NCBI RefSeq assembly: GCF_006538325.1
Contig: NZ_BJKK01000016.1
Location: 1-64,000, forward strand
Source of the DNA: Alteromonas sp. KUL42
Lineage (GTDB): Bacteria; Pseudomonadota; Gammaproteobacteria; Enterobacterales; Alteromonadaceae
DNA length: 64,000 bases
Direction: 5' to 3'
Each line of letters begins with the position of its first letter. The first letter of the stretch is position 1. The position numbers and the translations under genes were made by a program. The notes under the pieces are model-generated. The model ran no database searches and had not been told where the DNA came from. It worked only from the letters and a program-made list of their open reading frames with translations. Shown in pieces: positions 45,108 to 54,467 of this stretch.

Positions 45108-45956
45108 ATGCCCACTCAAATAACGTATTCGCCGCTGCTACTTGTATTGCTCGCGGCCCTTTTTACGCCAATAAAATCACTTTTGGCGCAACCAGCAGAA
45201 GACCTTTCTAACACTATTGAGTTAAAGGTCATAAAAGGCGTAGCGGTTCAAAAACAAAATATTGAGTACTTTCACCACATACTTGAAGAAGCACTTGAGC
45301 TTAACGATGAAGGGATCACCTACAGTCTTAAACAAGTTGATTTTGAGTATCCTCAAAACAGAACCTTACGGCTTCTAAATCAGAAAGGTGCGCTAGATAT
45401 TACATATAGCATGACATCCCCCTTTCGTGAAAAAGCCTATATTCCAATAAAAATCCCTTTGCTCAATGGCCTATATGGCAAACGAAAGCTGGTTGTTCTA
45501 GCAGAAAACAAAGCATTATTTGAATCACTGTCTGAAGAGCAATTGAAAAACAAAGTAGCATGCCAAGGCGCAAACTGGCCCGACTATGATAGGTTGAAGG
45601 AAAATGGCTTTAAGGTTTACGGTGTTAGTGAATTTGATGCAAACTTCAAAATGCTCGCAAGTAAGAGATGCGATTATATTCCACGCGGTCTTGCTGAAGT
45701 AGAGTGGGAAATGGCGCTTTTTCAGGCAAAATATGGAGAAATAGCAACCGTTGACAACATCATGCTTTCTTACGATGCACCGGTTTATTTCTTTACTGGA
45801 AAGCAAAATGAGAAATTAGCAGCGGTGGTACAGAAGGGGCTAAAGCACCTTTATGATGAAGGTAGACTTGATGAACTACTTAAAGCCACAGATGCTTTTG
45901 CTTACGACCGAGACTTTGAATCCCAACCTTCCCTGCGTGTCTATCATTTGCATTAA
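45108..45956 (+). CDS. Periplasmic solute-binding-like protein (SBP_bac_3 type)
   Basis: The product of about 282 residues has a signal peptide (LLLVLLAALFTPIKSLLA) and a mature domain resembling family-3 extracellular solute-binding proteins: two lobes with alternating beta-alpha units (KRKLVVLAENKALFESL; ANFKMLASKRCDYIPRGLAEVEWE) and a C-terminal AAVVQKGLKHLYDEGRLDELL. Two Cys in the second lobe may form a disulphide. No ABC permease or sensor is adjacent, so it may feed a distant system. The ATG at 45108 is chosen because longer starts run back through plsB. Confidence 0.82.
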   Translation: MPTQITYSPLLLVLLAALFTPIKSLLAQPAEDLSNTIELKVIKGVAVQKQNIEYFHHILEEALELNDEGITYSLKQVDFEYPQNRTLRLLNQKGALDITYSMTSPFREKAYIPIKIPLLNGLYGKRKLVVLAENKALFESLSEEQLKNKVACQGANWPDYDRLKENGFKVYGVSEFDANFKMLASKRCDYIPRGLAEVEWEMALFQAKYGEIATVDNIMLSYDAPVYFFTGKQNEKLAAVVQKGLKHLYDEGRLDELLKATDAFAYDRDFESQPSLRVYHLH

Positions 45957-45963
45957 GTGATGC

Positions 45964-46018
45964 TGCTTTACATCGCTCCACAGTAAACCTTAAGCTTAAT
46001 ATGAAGCGATGCAAAGCA
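45964..46018. terminator. Long inverted repeat between convergent genes
   Basis: Arms 45964-45977 (TGCTTTACATCGCT) and 46005-46018 (AGCGATGCAAAGCA) pair at 13 of 14 positions. The 27-nt loop includes the palindrome TTAAGCTTAA. It lies between the stops of the solute-binding-like gene and ilvA and is probably a bidirectional transcript end. Confidence 0.6.
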
Positions 46019-46057
46019 AAACTCGGTAGACCTTAGCCGCCTTACTTTACTACAGCT

Positions 46058-47611
46058 CTAGCTCTGTGCTGGCTGTGACAAAAAGAAGCGATAAGCAGGG
46101 TTGTCTGTAACTTCTTCCACTTTATAGCCTAGCTCAGCTACGTGTTGATTGAAGTCAGCACGGCTTTCAGGCGCTATATCAAAACCAGCCAATACTAAAC
46201 CTTCCGCTGCACCATGATTTCGATAATGGAAGAGCGTAATGTTCCACTGTTCACCTAAGGTATTGAGAAAGTTCAACAACGCCCCAGGACGTTCGGGAAA
46301 TTCAAAACTGAACACTTGTTCATTAAGCAGTGCCGGCGGACGCCCACCTACCATATGACGCACATGTAACTTGGCCAGTTCGTTATCAGTTAAGTTAAAG
46401 CAATCGTAACCTTTGTCTTCTAGGTCATGTTGCAGTGCACTGAACTCTTGCTGCCCGCCTTTAAGTTTAACACCCACAAAAATATGCGCTTCACTGTCAC
46501 TGGCGTAACGGTAATTAAATTCGGTGATTGCCTTTGCACCCACGCACTCACAAAACTGCTTAAAAGCACCTTTGGTTTCTGGAATTTTTACCGCGAATAC
46601 GGCTTCTTTTTGCTCACCTAGTTCGCAGCGTTCTGACACATAGCGCAGAGTGTGAAAGTTGATATTGGCGCCACACAATATACCGCCCAGCTTTTTACCG
46701 TGTAAGTCATGCTGCTTAGCATACTTGCGCATTGCTGCCACAGAAAGTGCACCCGCAGGCTCAGCAATTACGCGGGTATCGTCAAAAATATCTTTAATAG
46801 CGCCGCAAATTTCATCGTTCGTCACTGTGATGGTTTCGTCAACAAGACGATTACAAAGCCTGAAGGTTTCTTGGCCCATGATCTTAACGGCCACACCATC
46901 AGCAAATATCCCTACACTTTCAAGCTCAGTAGGAGCGCCTTCTTCGCGCGCCTTGATAAAGCACGCCGACTCTTCAGACTCTACGGCAACAATTTTAATA
47001 CTTGGCTTTAACTGCTTCAAATACACAGCAATACCCGCGGCAAGACCGCCGCCACCTACCGCGATAAATAAGATATCGAGGTTAGGGTTTTGCTCTAACA
47101 ACTCTCGGGCAACCGTACCTTGACCTGCTATAACATCAGGATCATCAAACGGCGGAACGAAGGTATAACCGTGGGTATCACACAGCGCCTTGGCATGGTT
47201 ACTAGCTTGATCAAAGCTAGTGCCGTGTAACACGACATTGACGTTCTCGCCACCAAAGCGACGCACGGCATCCACTTTGATATCAGGCGTGGTCTCAGGC
47301 ATCACAATAGTGGCTTGTATGCCCTTCATTTTGGCACTATACGCTAAACCTTGCGCGTGATTACCCGCAGAAGCCCCTATAACACCGGCTTGCAATTGTG
47401 CCTCGCTCAACGAGCAAATGCGGTTGTACGCACCTCGCAACTTAAAGCTTTTTACGGGCTGCTGGTCTTCGCGCTTTAAAAATATCTCGTTATCAAGCTC
47501 TGCCGACAACAAAGACATGTAAGACAGCTCACTTGCTACTGCCACATCATAGACAGGGGCAAGCAGAATTTTCTTTAAGTAGTCGTGGTCGCTAACGTGA
47601 TCACTAGGCAT
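46058..47611 (-). CDS. ilvA: Biosynthetic threonine deaminase
   Basis: IlvA is a PLP enzyme that turns threonine into 2-oxobutanoate and ammonia, the first step to isoleucine. The 517-residue protein has the PLP lysine K57 in SFKLRGAY, the GASAGNHAQG block, the phosphate-binding VGGGGLAAG, and two C-terminal ACT-like regulatory domains (about residues 325-510, for example FSFEFPERPGALLNFL), which mark the isoleucine-inhibited biosynthetic form. Its first base overlaps the last base of ilvD. It is the last gene of ilvE-ilvD-ilvA. Confidence 0.96.
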   Translation of the reverse strand: MPSDHVSDHDYLKKILLAPVYDVAVASELSYMSLLSAELDNEIFLKREDQQPVKSFKLRGAYNRICSLSEAQLQAGVIGASAGNHAQGLAYSAKMKGIQATIVMPETTPDIKVDAVRRFGGENVNVVLHGTSFDQASNHAKALCDTHGYTFVPPFDDPDVIAGQGTVARELLEQNPNLDILFIAVGGGGLAAGIAVYLKQLKPSIKIVAVESEESACFIKAREEGAPTELESVGIFADGVAVKIMGQETFRLCNRLVDETITVTNDEICGAIKDIFDDTRVIAEPAGALSVAAMRKYAKQHDLHGKKLGGILCGANINFHTLRYVSERCELGEQKEAVFAVKIPETKGAFKQFCECVGAKAITEFNYRYASDSEAHIFVGVKLKGGQQEFSALQHDLEDKGYDCFNLTDNELAKLHVRHMVGGRPPALLNEQVFSFEFPERPGALLNFLNTLGEQWNITLFHYRNHGAAEGLVLAGFDIAPESRADFNQHVAELGYKVEEVTDNPAYRFFLSQPAQS

Positions 47612-49461
47612 TACAAATTTTCCAACTTGCTGACATCACGAACCGCCCCTTTATCAGCACTTGTCGCCAGTGCTGCAAAGGTTTTTAATGAGGTTGATAC
47701 TTCACGCACGCGATCTTTAGGTCGCCATGGTTTGTCACTGGCTTCCATTTTGGCTCGACGTTCGGCAAGCTCTTCATCGCTGATAGCGATATTGATACTG
47801 CGGTTAGGAATGTCGATTTCAATTTTATCGCCATCTTCAACCAAGCCAATGCCACCACCACTTGCGGCTTCAGGTGAGCAATGACCAATTGAAAGGCCAC
47901 TGGTGCCACCGCTGAAACGACCGTCGGTAACCAATGCACACGATTTACCTAAGCCTTTCGACTTCAAATACGACGTAGGGTAAAGCATTTCTTGCATACC
48001 CGGCCCACCACGGGGACCTTCATAGCGAATAAAGACGACATCGCCAGCTTTAACTTCATTGCCTAAAATGCCAGCTACGGCATCGTCTTGGCTTTCGTAA
48101 ATGCGCGCCGTACCAGTAAATTTCAAAATAGACGCATCTACGCCTGCGGTTTTCACAATACAGCCATCTTCGGCCAAATTGCCGTACAGTACCGCTAGCC
48201 CACCTTCTTGGCTGTAGGCATGCTCGATAGAACGAATACATCCGTTTTCTCTATCATCATCGGCATCATCCCAACGACAATCCTGACTGAATGCTTGGGT
48301 GGTGCGTATGCCAGCAGGGCCTGCGCGATAAAAAGTGATCGCATCAGTATTTTCTGGGTTAGTGATATCCCACTCACTGATCACGTCAGTTAGCTGTTTG
48401 CCCAATACGTGATTAACATCGGTATTTAGCAAACCTGCTTTATTTAGCTCACCTAAAATACCTAATACGCCACCTGCTCGGTGAACATCTTCCATGTGGT
48501 ACTTCGGTGTCGATGGTGCAACTTTGCATAGGTGCGGCACTTTGCGTGACAATCTGTCGATGTCGTCCATAGTGAAAGGCACTTCACCTTCCATTGCCGC
48601 CGCTAATAAGTGCAATATGGTGTTTGTTGAACCACCCATGGCAATATCTAAGCTCATGGCGTTCTCAAACGCTTTAAAGTTAGCAATATTTCGAGGCAAT
48701 ACACTGTCGTCGTCATCGCCATAATATCGCTTGCACAATTCAACAATTTGCTGCCCAGCCTTTTTGAACAAGGCTTCACGGTCGGCGTGTGTCGCGAGCA
48801 TAGAGCCATTGCCCGGCAGCGATAAACCCAACGCCTCTGTTAAACAATTCATTGAGTTAGCGGTAAACATACCCGAGCACGAACCACAAGTTGGACACGC
48901 TGAGCGCTCAATTTCGTCGGTATCGGCATCACTCACTTTATCATCAGCTGCCGCTACCATGGCGTCGACCAAATCCAGTTTAATTAACTGGTCGGAAAGC
49001 TTGGTTTTCCCCGCTTCCATTGGGCCGCCAGACACAAAGATAACAGGAACATTTAAGCGCATGGACGCCATTAACATTCCCGGGGTAATTTTGTCGCAGT
49101 TAGAAATACACACAATGGCGTCAGCGCAATGTGCGTTCACCATGTATTCGACTGCATCTGCAATAATTTCACGGGAAGGGAGGCTGTACAGCATACCGCT
49201 GTGCCCCATGGCGATACCATCGTCTACCGCGATAGTATTGAACTCTTTCGCCACACCACCTGCAGCTTCTACGCTACGAGCAACAAGCTGACCGAGATCT
49301 TTGAGGTGAACATGCCCAGGCACAAACTGCGTAAATGAATTAGCGATAGCAATAATAGGTTTTCCGAAATCAGAATCCTTCATTCCTGTTGCACGCCATA
49401 AAGCGCGTGCACCAGCCATATTTCTACCTTGCGTTGTCGTTGCAGAACGTAACTTGGGCAT
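47611..49461 (-). CDS. ilvD: Dihydroxy-acid dehydratase
   Basis: IlvD removes water from 2,3-dihydroxy-acids to give the 2-keto acid precursors of valine and isoleucine, using an Fe-S cluster and Mg. The 616-residue protein shows cluster Cys in [10 protein letters not shown] and [17 protein letters not shown], and the C-terminal [21 protein letters not shown] motif. It overlaps ilvA by one base and lies 51 bp after ilvE, so one operon is expected. Confidence 0.97.
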   Translation of the reverse strand: MPKLRSATTTQGRNMAGARALWRATGMKDSDFGKPIIAIANSFTQFVPGHVHLKDLGQLVARSVEAAGGVAKEFNTIAVDDGIAMGHSGMLYSLPSREIIADAVEYMVNAHCADAIVCISNCDKITPGMLMASMRLNVPVIFVSGGPMEAGKTKLSDQLIKLDLVDAMVAAADDKVSDADTDEIERSACPTCGSCSGMFTANSMNCLTEALGLSLPGNGSMLATHADREALFKKAGQQIVELCKRYYGDDDDSVLPRNIANFKAFENAMSLDIAMGGSTNTILHLLAAAMEGEVPFTMDDIDRLSRKVPHLCKVAPSTPKYHMEDVHRAGGVLGILGELNKAGLLNTDVNHVLGKQLTDVISEWDITNPENTDAITFYRAGPAGIRTTQAFSQDCRWDDADDDRENGCIRSIEHAYSQEGGLAVLYGNLAEDGCIVKTAGVDASILKFTGTARIYESQDDAVAGILGNEVKAGDVVFIRYEGPRGGPGMQEMLYPTSYLKSKGLGKSCALVTDGRFSGGTSGLSIGHCSPEAASGGGIGLVEDGDKIEIDIPNRSINIAISDEELAERRAKMEASDKPWRPKDRVREVSTSLKTFAALATSADKGAVRDVSKLENL

Positions 49462-49512
49462 AAATCCTTCCCGTTAATTTGCGGTCTTTCGACCTTTGTG
49501 AAACTTAAAAAA

Positions 49513-50445
49513 TTACTTATAAACTGGTGTCAGCCAGTTCCATTTGTCTTCAGTAGTACCATTGAATAAACCGAAGAACATGTCTTGAACTTGCTTAGTG
49601 ATTGGGCCACGGCCACCTGCACCAACTTCAATACCGTCAACACTGCGCACTGGTGTAACTTCTGCCGCTGTACCACACATGAAGATTTCATCAGCAAGGT
49701 ACATGGCTTCACGAGGAATGTTCTCTTCGCGAATTTCATAGCCCATATCTTTAAGTAGTGTGATACAAGTATCGCGTGTGATACCCGGCAAGATAGCAGC
49801 TGTCTTTGGTGTGGTACTTACAACGCCATCGCGGATCACAAAAATATTTTCGCCCGCGCCTTCACTGATGTAGCCGTTTCTATCTAGTGCAATACCTTCA
49901 CCGTAACCGTGACGGCGCGCTTCCATTGAAATAAGCTGAGAAGAAAGGTAGTTACCACCCGCTTTAGCGCCAGTGGGCATTGTGTTAGCCGCTAGGCGGT
50001 TCCATGAAGAAATACCCGCATCAACACCGTTTTTAAGTGCTTCTTCACCTAAATAAGCACCCCACTCAAATGCCGCAATGGTTACTTCAGTTTCAGTCCC
50101 AAATGGTACTTGAAGGCCCATACCGATATCGCCGTAGAAGGCAATAGGGCGAATATATGCAGACTTAAGGTTGTTCTTCGCGATAATGTCGATAGTCGCT
50201 TGATTGATTTCCTCTAACGTATAAGGAATGGTCATGCGATAGATTTTCGCAGAATCAAAAAGACGACGGTTGTGGTCGTTCAAACGAAAAACACATGTGC
50301 CTTTGTCTGGAGTGTTGTATGCACGAATGCCTTCAAAAACAGACGAGCCATAGTGAATTGCGTGAGTCATTACGTGCACAGTGGCTTCTTTCCAAGGCTT
50401 GATTTCGCCATTGAACCAAATGTGATCAGCAGGTTGCTTTGCCAT
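49513..50445 (-). CDS. ilvE: Branched-chain amino acid aminotransferase
   Basis: IlvE is a PLP fold-type IV transaminase for the last step of Leu, Ile and Val synthesis. The 310-residue protein has THAIHYGSSVFEGIRAY near the N-terminus, the PLP-Lys region PTGAKAGGNYLSSQLI (about residue 160) and the C-terminal IFMCGTAAEVTPVRSVDG. GGAAGGA lies upstream of the ATG at 50445. It heads the operon here; in E. coli ilvG and ilvM come first. Confidence 0.96.
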   Translation of the reverse strand: MAKQPADHIWFNGEIKPWKEATVHVMTHAIHYGSSVFEGIRAYNTPDKGTCVFRLNDHNRRLFDSAKIYRMTIPYTLEEINQATIDIIAKNNLKSAYIRPIAFYGDIGMGLQVPFGTETEVTIAAFEWGAYLGEEALKNGVDAGISSWNRLAANTMPTGAKAGGNYLSSQLISMEARRHGYGEGIALDRNGYISEGAGENIFVIRDGVVSTTPKTAAILPGITRDTCITLLKDMGYEIREENIPREAMYLADEIFMCGTAAEVTPVRSVDGIEVGAGGRGPITKQVQDMFFGLFNGTTEDKWNWLTPVYK

Positions 50446-50952
50446 GAGTTATCCTTCCAAATGAGGGCGATTAGCCCAAACTGTGCCGTCTTATTTCAAC
50501 ACAGAAAATTAATACCGAGATGAATGATACATGACAGAGCGCAAGCGCCCAACATACAGGAAAGCGAGAGAATAAAACGGACAGAATATTTTACGCTTTG
50601 TATGCCACTGTGTGCATTACGAAGGCGAAAACTATCTATGCGTTACGCGTTTCCTGAATAATATTGTCGACGTATTGAATCATCTTCTATCGTCTAGCGT
50701 GGAGGACAACAAAAACTCTGACGCCAAGTTATATTTAGCGCTTTGTTTTTAATGATAATTTGACTCACAATGCACATATCCGTTGGCACTGTAAAAAATG
50801 AAATGTTGCTCGGTAGAGGCTATGGCTTAACCTCTTTTTTCAACGTACACGCTGCGGTGAGCGTTGTTAATGCGCAAAGAAATAGCATGAAATGCGCGGT
50901 GTGATCAAGTATTTTGCCGTAATCAGGCCTGTTTTTAATGTAAAAAGGAATA
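50446..50952. other. Divergent intergenic region ilvE / TRIC gene
   Basis: Just over 500 bp. On the ilvE side I looked for an ilvL-like leader peptide rich in Ile, Leu and Val codons and found none that was convincing. The promoters of both genes should be here. A plus-strand hairpin with a T-run is listed separately at 50815-50840. No other feature was seen. Confidence 0.4.
50815..50840 (+). terminator. Terminator-like hairpin in the ilvE/TRIC gap
   Basis: AGAGG (50815-50819) and CCTCT (50831-50835) with two further inner A-T pairs, then a run of T to 50840. It points along the plus strand with no plus-strand gene upstream of it in the gap, so it could end a small RNA or act in the leader of the TRIC gene. 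The stem is short. Confidence 0.35.
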
Positions 50953-51573
50953 TTGATGATTGATTGGTTTCATTGGCTGAATTTGGCAGGTGTTGCAGTT
51001 TGTGCAATTTCAGGCACTCTGATGGCCTATCAAAAGCGCATGGATGGTTTCGGGGTTGTTGTTTTGGCCAGTGCAACGGCCATTGGCGGAGGAACGTTAA
51101 GAGATGTCATGCTTGATGTACCGGTTTTTTGGATTGCCGATACCGACTATTTATATACTACATTAATTGCTGCCCTTATCCCCATTGTTTGGTTGCGTGT
51201 AAGCCCACGCTTCCCTTATCACTATTTACTGGTTGCCGATGCATTTGGACTTGCACTGTTTAACGTTGTAGGTATGGAAAAAGCCCTAGCGAATGAAACT
51301 GGCATGGCTGTTGCCATTGCAATGGGCACGATAACCGGTGTATTTGGTGGTCTTTTGCGTGATGTTATTTGCAGGGAAGTTCCCTTGGTACTTAACGGCG
51401 AGCTTTACGCGATGACATGTATTGCAGGGGGCGTCGTTTATGGCATCGGTATGCAACTTGATATTGCTACTCAGTGGTGTGGCATCGCAGCACTCATTAC
51501 CACGGTTCTGTTTAGACTAGGAGCGATGCGCTGGCATTGGCAATTACCGGTATTTTATAACGACCATCATTAG
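50953..51573 (+). CDS. TRIC/YadS-type membrane channel (UPF0126)
   Basis: The 206-residue inner-membrane protein has about seven helices built as two repeats, each with the glycine-rich GGG(T)LRDV-type motif: GGGTLRDVMLDVPVFW and GGLLRDVICREVPLVL. These are the marks of the bacterial trimeric intracellular cation channel family (UPF0126, E. coli YadS). Transport of cations, or of glycine in some members, has been reported for the family; the substrate here is not known. The ATG at 50953 follows AAAAGGA. It lies between ilvE and comM, where ilvG/ilvM would be in E. coli. Confidence 0.9.
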   Translation: MMIDWFHWLNLAGVAVCAISGTLMAYQKRMDGFGVVVLASATAIGGGTLRDVMLDVPVFWIADTDYLYTTLIAALIPIVWLRVSPRFPYHYLLVADAFGLALFNVVGMEKALANETGMAVAIAMGTITGVFGGLLRDVICREVPLVLNGELYAMTCIAGGVVYGIGMQLDIATQWCGIAALITTVLFRLGAMRWHWQLPVFYNDHH

Positions 51574-51668
51574 GGACTCTTACTTCTCAGCACGTGCACT
51601 AATTAGATATGGCTAGCTAGTTCTAGCCCCTTGTACAGTAACCGCACCTTATTTCTTTGTTTAAAGTA

Positions 51669-51799
51669 ATACCAGTCCGCACAGATAATTACCCACTCAG
51701 TGAGAGTTAAAATGTTCGTAATCGCGGCGTGTTACCGCAGGTATAGTGGTTCTACATCAAGGTGACACAACAAAGAGTACGGACATTTTACACTCTCCC
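51669..51799. repeat. Palindromic MITE-like element, copy B (one-ended)
   Basis: This 131-bp segment is the inverted near-copy of 24595-24725 (about 5 to 6 differences by eye). It has one 32-bp terminal sequence (51669-51700, beginning ATACCAGTCCGCACAG) followed by a self-complementary core 51702-51797 whose ends are GAGAGTTAAAATGT and ACATTTTACACTCTC and whose inner arms are GTGTTACC / GGTGACAC. The opposite terminal repeat found in copy A is missing. The rest of the 51574-51890 gap holds no other feature. Confidence 0.85.
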
Positions 51800-51890
51800 T
51801 TTTTGGGGGAAGATCGAAAACGCAGAGGCGACATAAAGAATAGTGAATACACCGCTATTCGCACTTCAAAGAAATAAAAGGGATATTGAC

Positions 51891-53405
51891 ATGGGCATGG
51901 CGGTGGTAAAAACGTTTGCAGGGCAGGGAGTATCCGCTCCAGAAGTAAGTGTTGAAATTCACCTTGCCAATGGTTTGCCTGCTTTTCAATTGGTGGGCAT
52001 GGCAGAAACCAGCGTAAAAGAAGCGCGGGAACGTGTACGCAGTGCACTTATCAACAGTGGTTTTGACTTCCCAGCTAAACGCATAACCGTAAACTTGGCG
52101 CCAGCCGATATTCCCAAATTTGGCGGCCGCTTCGACCTTCCTATTGCTGTAGGTATTCTTGCAGCCTCAGGCTACATTAACGACACCAACCTGTTAAATA
52201 TTGCCTTTGTCGGCGAACTTGCTTTAAATGGCGAGATAAAACCAGTTAATGGCTTAATCCCCGTTGTGATGGCTGCGGCGAATGAAGATACTCCGCTGAT
52301 TTACCCGGGTGATAACGACATAGAAGCCGCCTTGGTATCTCACGCAACACGCTATCCCGCTTTCGACTTATTGTCAGTCTACGAACACTTAGCCGGAAAC
52401 AAAAAATTAGCCAAAGGTCAGCTTTTTTCGCCTCATAAGAAAATAAGTAAAAGTGCAGGATGGGACGATATTATTGGCCAAGAGCAAGCCAAACGGGCGT
52501 TGATGATTGCTGCCAGCGGTTCGCATAATCTTCTGATGGTAGGCCCACCTGGTACGGGAAAAAGCTTGTTGGCGAGTAGGATGTTGGCCTTATTGCCAGA
52601 AATGACCGAGGAAGAAGCCTTAGAAGTTGCAGCCATTCACTCGGTAAAGGGAGAGAAATTGAATACCGAGCGCTTTTTGACTCGTCATTTGCGCTCTCCC
52701 CACCACACTAGTTCAGCCGTAGCCCTTACCGGTGGAGGCTCACATCCGGTACCGGGAGAAATTTCGCTAGCACATCACGGCATTTTGTTTTTAGATGAGT
52801 TACCCGAGTTTGGCAGAAAAGCACTTGATGTATTGCGTGAACCTCTAGAAACCGGTGATGTGCACTTATCTCGCGCTTCAGGTAGTGCAACCTATCCCGC
52901 AAACTTTCAATTGGTTGCGGCAATGAACCCAAGCCCGACGGGCGATATTGACGACAACCGCCTTACACCACAACAACAGCTCAATTACCTCAACCGCTTA
53001 TCGGGCCCGTTGCTTGATAGAATTGATATTCAAGTGGAAGTACCCCGATTACCCGACTATGACTTACCCCCCAAGGGGAATAGCCCTAGTGATTCTCTTT
53101 ACAACAGTAAGCAAATTGTTGCTGATGCCCGACAAAGACAATTACTACGCCAAGGCAAGTCGAATGGGGCGCTGCATGCGGGGGAGCTTGCCGATGTATG
53201 TTCGCTATCCGATGCAGACCTGCGCTTCTTACAGGCCGCAGCCAAACAGCTAAACTTGTCGATGCGCGTGTTTCACCGTACTTTAAAGGTGGCCCGAACT
53301 ATTGCCGATTTGCAAGACGAGACCACCGTGAGCCGAGCCCATATAGCCGAAGCCCTAGGTTATAGGGCTTTGGATAACCTAATAAAACAACTTAGCGCTA
53401 GTTAA
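51891..53405 (+). CDS. comM: ComM/YifB Mg-chelatase-like AAA+ ATPase
   Basis: ComM is a hexameric helicase that drives branch migration during natural transformation. The product of about 504 residues has the N-terminal ChlI-like domain (about 1-170, GVSAPEVSVEIHLANGLPAFQLVG), the AAA+ core with Walker A GPPGTGKS (about residue 216) and Walker B LFLDELPEF, and a C-terminal Mg-chelatase domain. The ATG at 51891 (MGMAVVK) starts at the family position; the one at 51843 has no support. It is divergent in orientation from the ilvEDA genes, as in E. coli. Confidence 0.95.
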   Translation: MGMAVVKTFAGQGVSAPEVSVEIHLANGLPAFQLVGMAETSVKEARERVRSALINSGFDFPAKRITVNLAPADIPKFGGRFDLPIAVGILAASGYINDTNLLNIAFVGELALNGEIKPVNGLIPVVMAAANEDTPLIYPGDNDIEAALVSHATRYPAFDLLSVYEHLAGNKKLAKGQLFSPHKKISKSAGWDDIIGQEQAKRALMIAASGSHNLLMVGPPGTGKSLLASRMLALLPEMTEEEALEVAAIHSVKGEKLNTERFLTRHLRSPHHTSSAVALTGGGSHPVPGEISLAHHGILFLDELPEFGRKALDVLREPLETGDVHLSRASGSATYPANFQLVAAMNPSPTGDIDDNRLTPQQQLNYLNRLSGPLLDRIDIQVEVPRLPDYDLPPKGNSPSDSLYNSKQIVADARQRQLLRQGKSNGALHAGELADVCSLSDADLRFLQAAAKQLNLSMRVFHRTLKVARTIADLQDETTVSRAHIAEALGYRALDNLIKQLSAS

Positions 53406-53444
53406 GGCGTTTAATATGAAATACCTACATCAGTAAATTTAATA

Positions 53445-54311
53445 CTACACTTGTGCTTTTAGTTGCATAAAGGCGTTAATTAACGGCTCGTTCTGCTTGT
53501 CTTGCAAGCAGCATAAGCCAAGGGCGTAGGGCTCAATATCATCTACCTGAATCTGCGTTACTGCACTTGCCATACTAGAGTGATCTAACACCACCTTTGG
53601 CACAAATCCCACACCGCATTCAAGTGCCACCATGCTCACAATGGCTTCATTGCCCCCAACGTACGCATAAACATTAGGGCGAATGCCGTGCTCAGCAAAC
53701 CAGTGATAGGCAGTACGGCGCGTAGGGCCAGTTTCTGGCATGATCACCTGATGCTTGGTCCAATCTAATTGACTAAGCTGAGTTAACCGCCATTCACGCG
53801 GCGCAATAAGTACCAAGGGCACATTATCAAGAGGGGTAAAGTGAAGGTCGGTGGGCATATCTGGAGTATAGATAGCAATCGATAGATCACATTGCTTGCC
53901 TTTGACTTTTTCTATTGCAAGGGCGGGATCTCCGGTTATTAATCGAATATCCACACCTGGGTGCTGCTGTCTGAAAAGTCTAAGCATGGCAGGTAGATGA
54001 CTTTGACTCGCTGTCACCGAGCAAAACACACTTAATTCACCTTGTAGCGCGTCGTTATCTTCCTTTAAGTCTACCTTTAACTGCTGCCAGTCTTTTAACG
54101 CCTGCTTTGAAAAGGCCAACAGCTTGTGCCCACTGTGCGTTAACGCCACCTTGCGGTTGTCCCGTTTAAACAAAGTGCACCCTAACTCGTCTTCTAGGCG
54201 TTGGATCACGCGGCTTAACGTAGAAGGCGAGACGTACATAGCCTCTGCAGTAATACCAAAATGCAGGCTAGTCGCCAGGTGATTAAAGAGTTGTAGGCTA
54301 CGAAAATCCAT
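53445..54311 (-). CDS. ilvY: LysR-type regulator IlvY
   Basis: IlvY activates ilvC when its substrates acetolactate or acetohydroxybutyrate are present. The 288-residue protein has the LysR winged HTH (residues 1-60, [36 protein letters not shown]) and the effector domain; the N-terminal [18 protein letters not shown] pattern is that of IlvY. It is divergent from ilvC, and the 156 bp between the chosen starts should hold its operators. Confidence 0.94.
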   Translation of the reverse strand: MDFRSLQLFNHLATSLHFGITAEAMYVSPSTLSRVIQRLEDELGCTLFKRDNRKVALTHSGHKLLAFSKQALKDWQQLKVDLKEDNDALQGELSVFCSVTASQSHLPAMLRLFRQQHPGVDIRLITGDPALAIEKVKGKQCDLSIAIYTPDMPTDLHFTPLDNVPLVLIAPREWRLTQLSQLDWTKHQVIMPETGPTRRTAYHWFAEHGIRPNVYAYVGGNEAIVSMVALECGVGFVPKVVLDHSSMASAVTQIQVDDIEPYALGLCCLQDKQNEPLINAFMQLKAQV

Positions 54312-54467
54312 AGTATTTCACAATTTGCAATATTATCTTGCAAATATATCATTTTCCAAAACAAAAGAAATCACTTAGTCTCACTACCAAGTCGTCATAG
54401 ACGAGGTCTATCTTCACCAAGGTCGGTGTTTGATATTGACAAAAATGAATGTTGTTCGGAAATTTTT

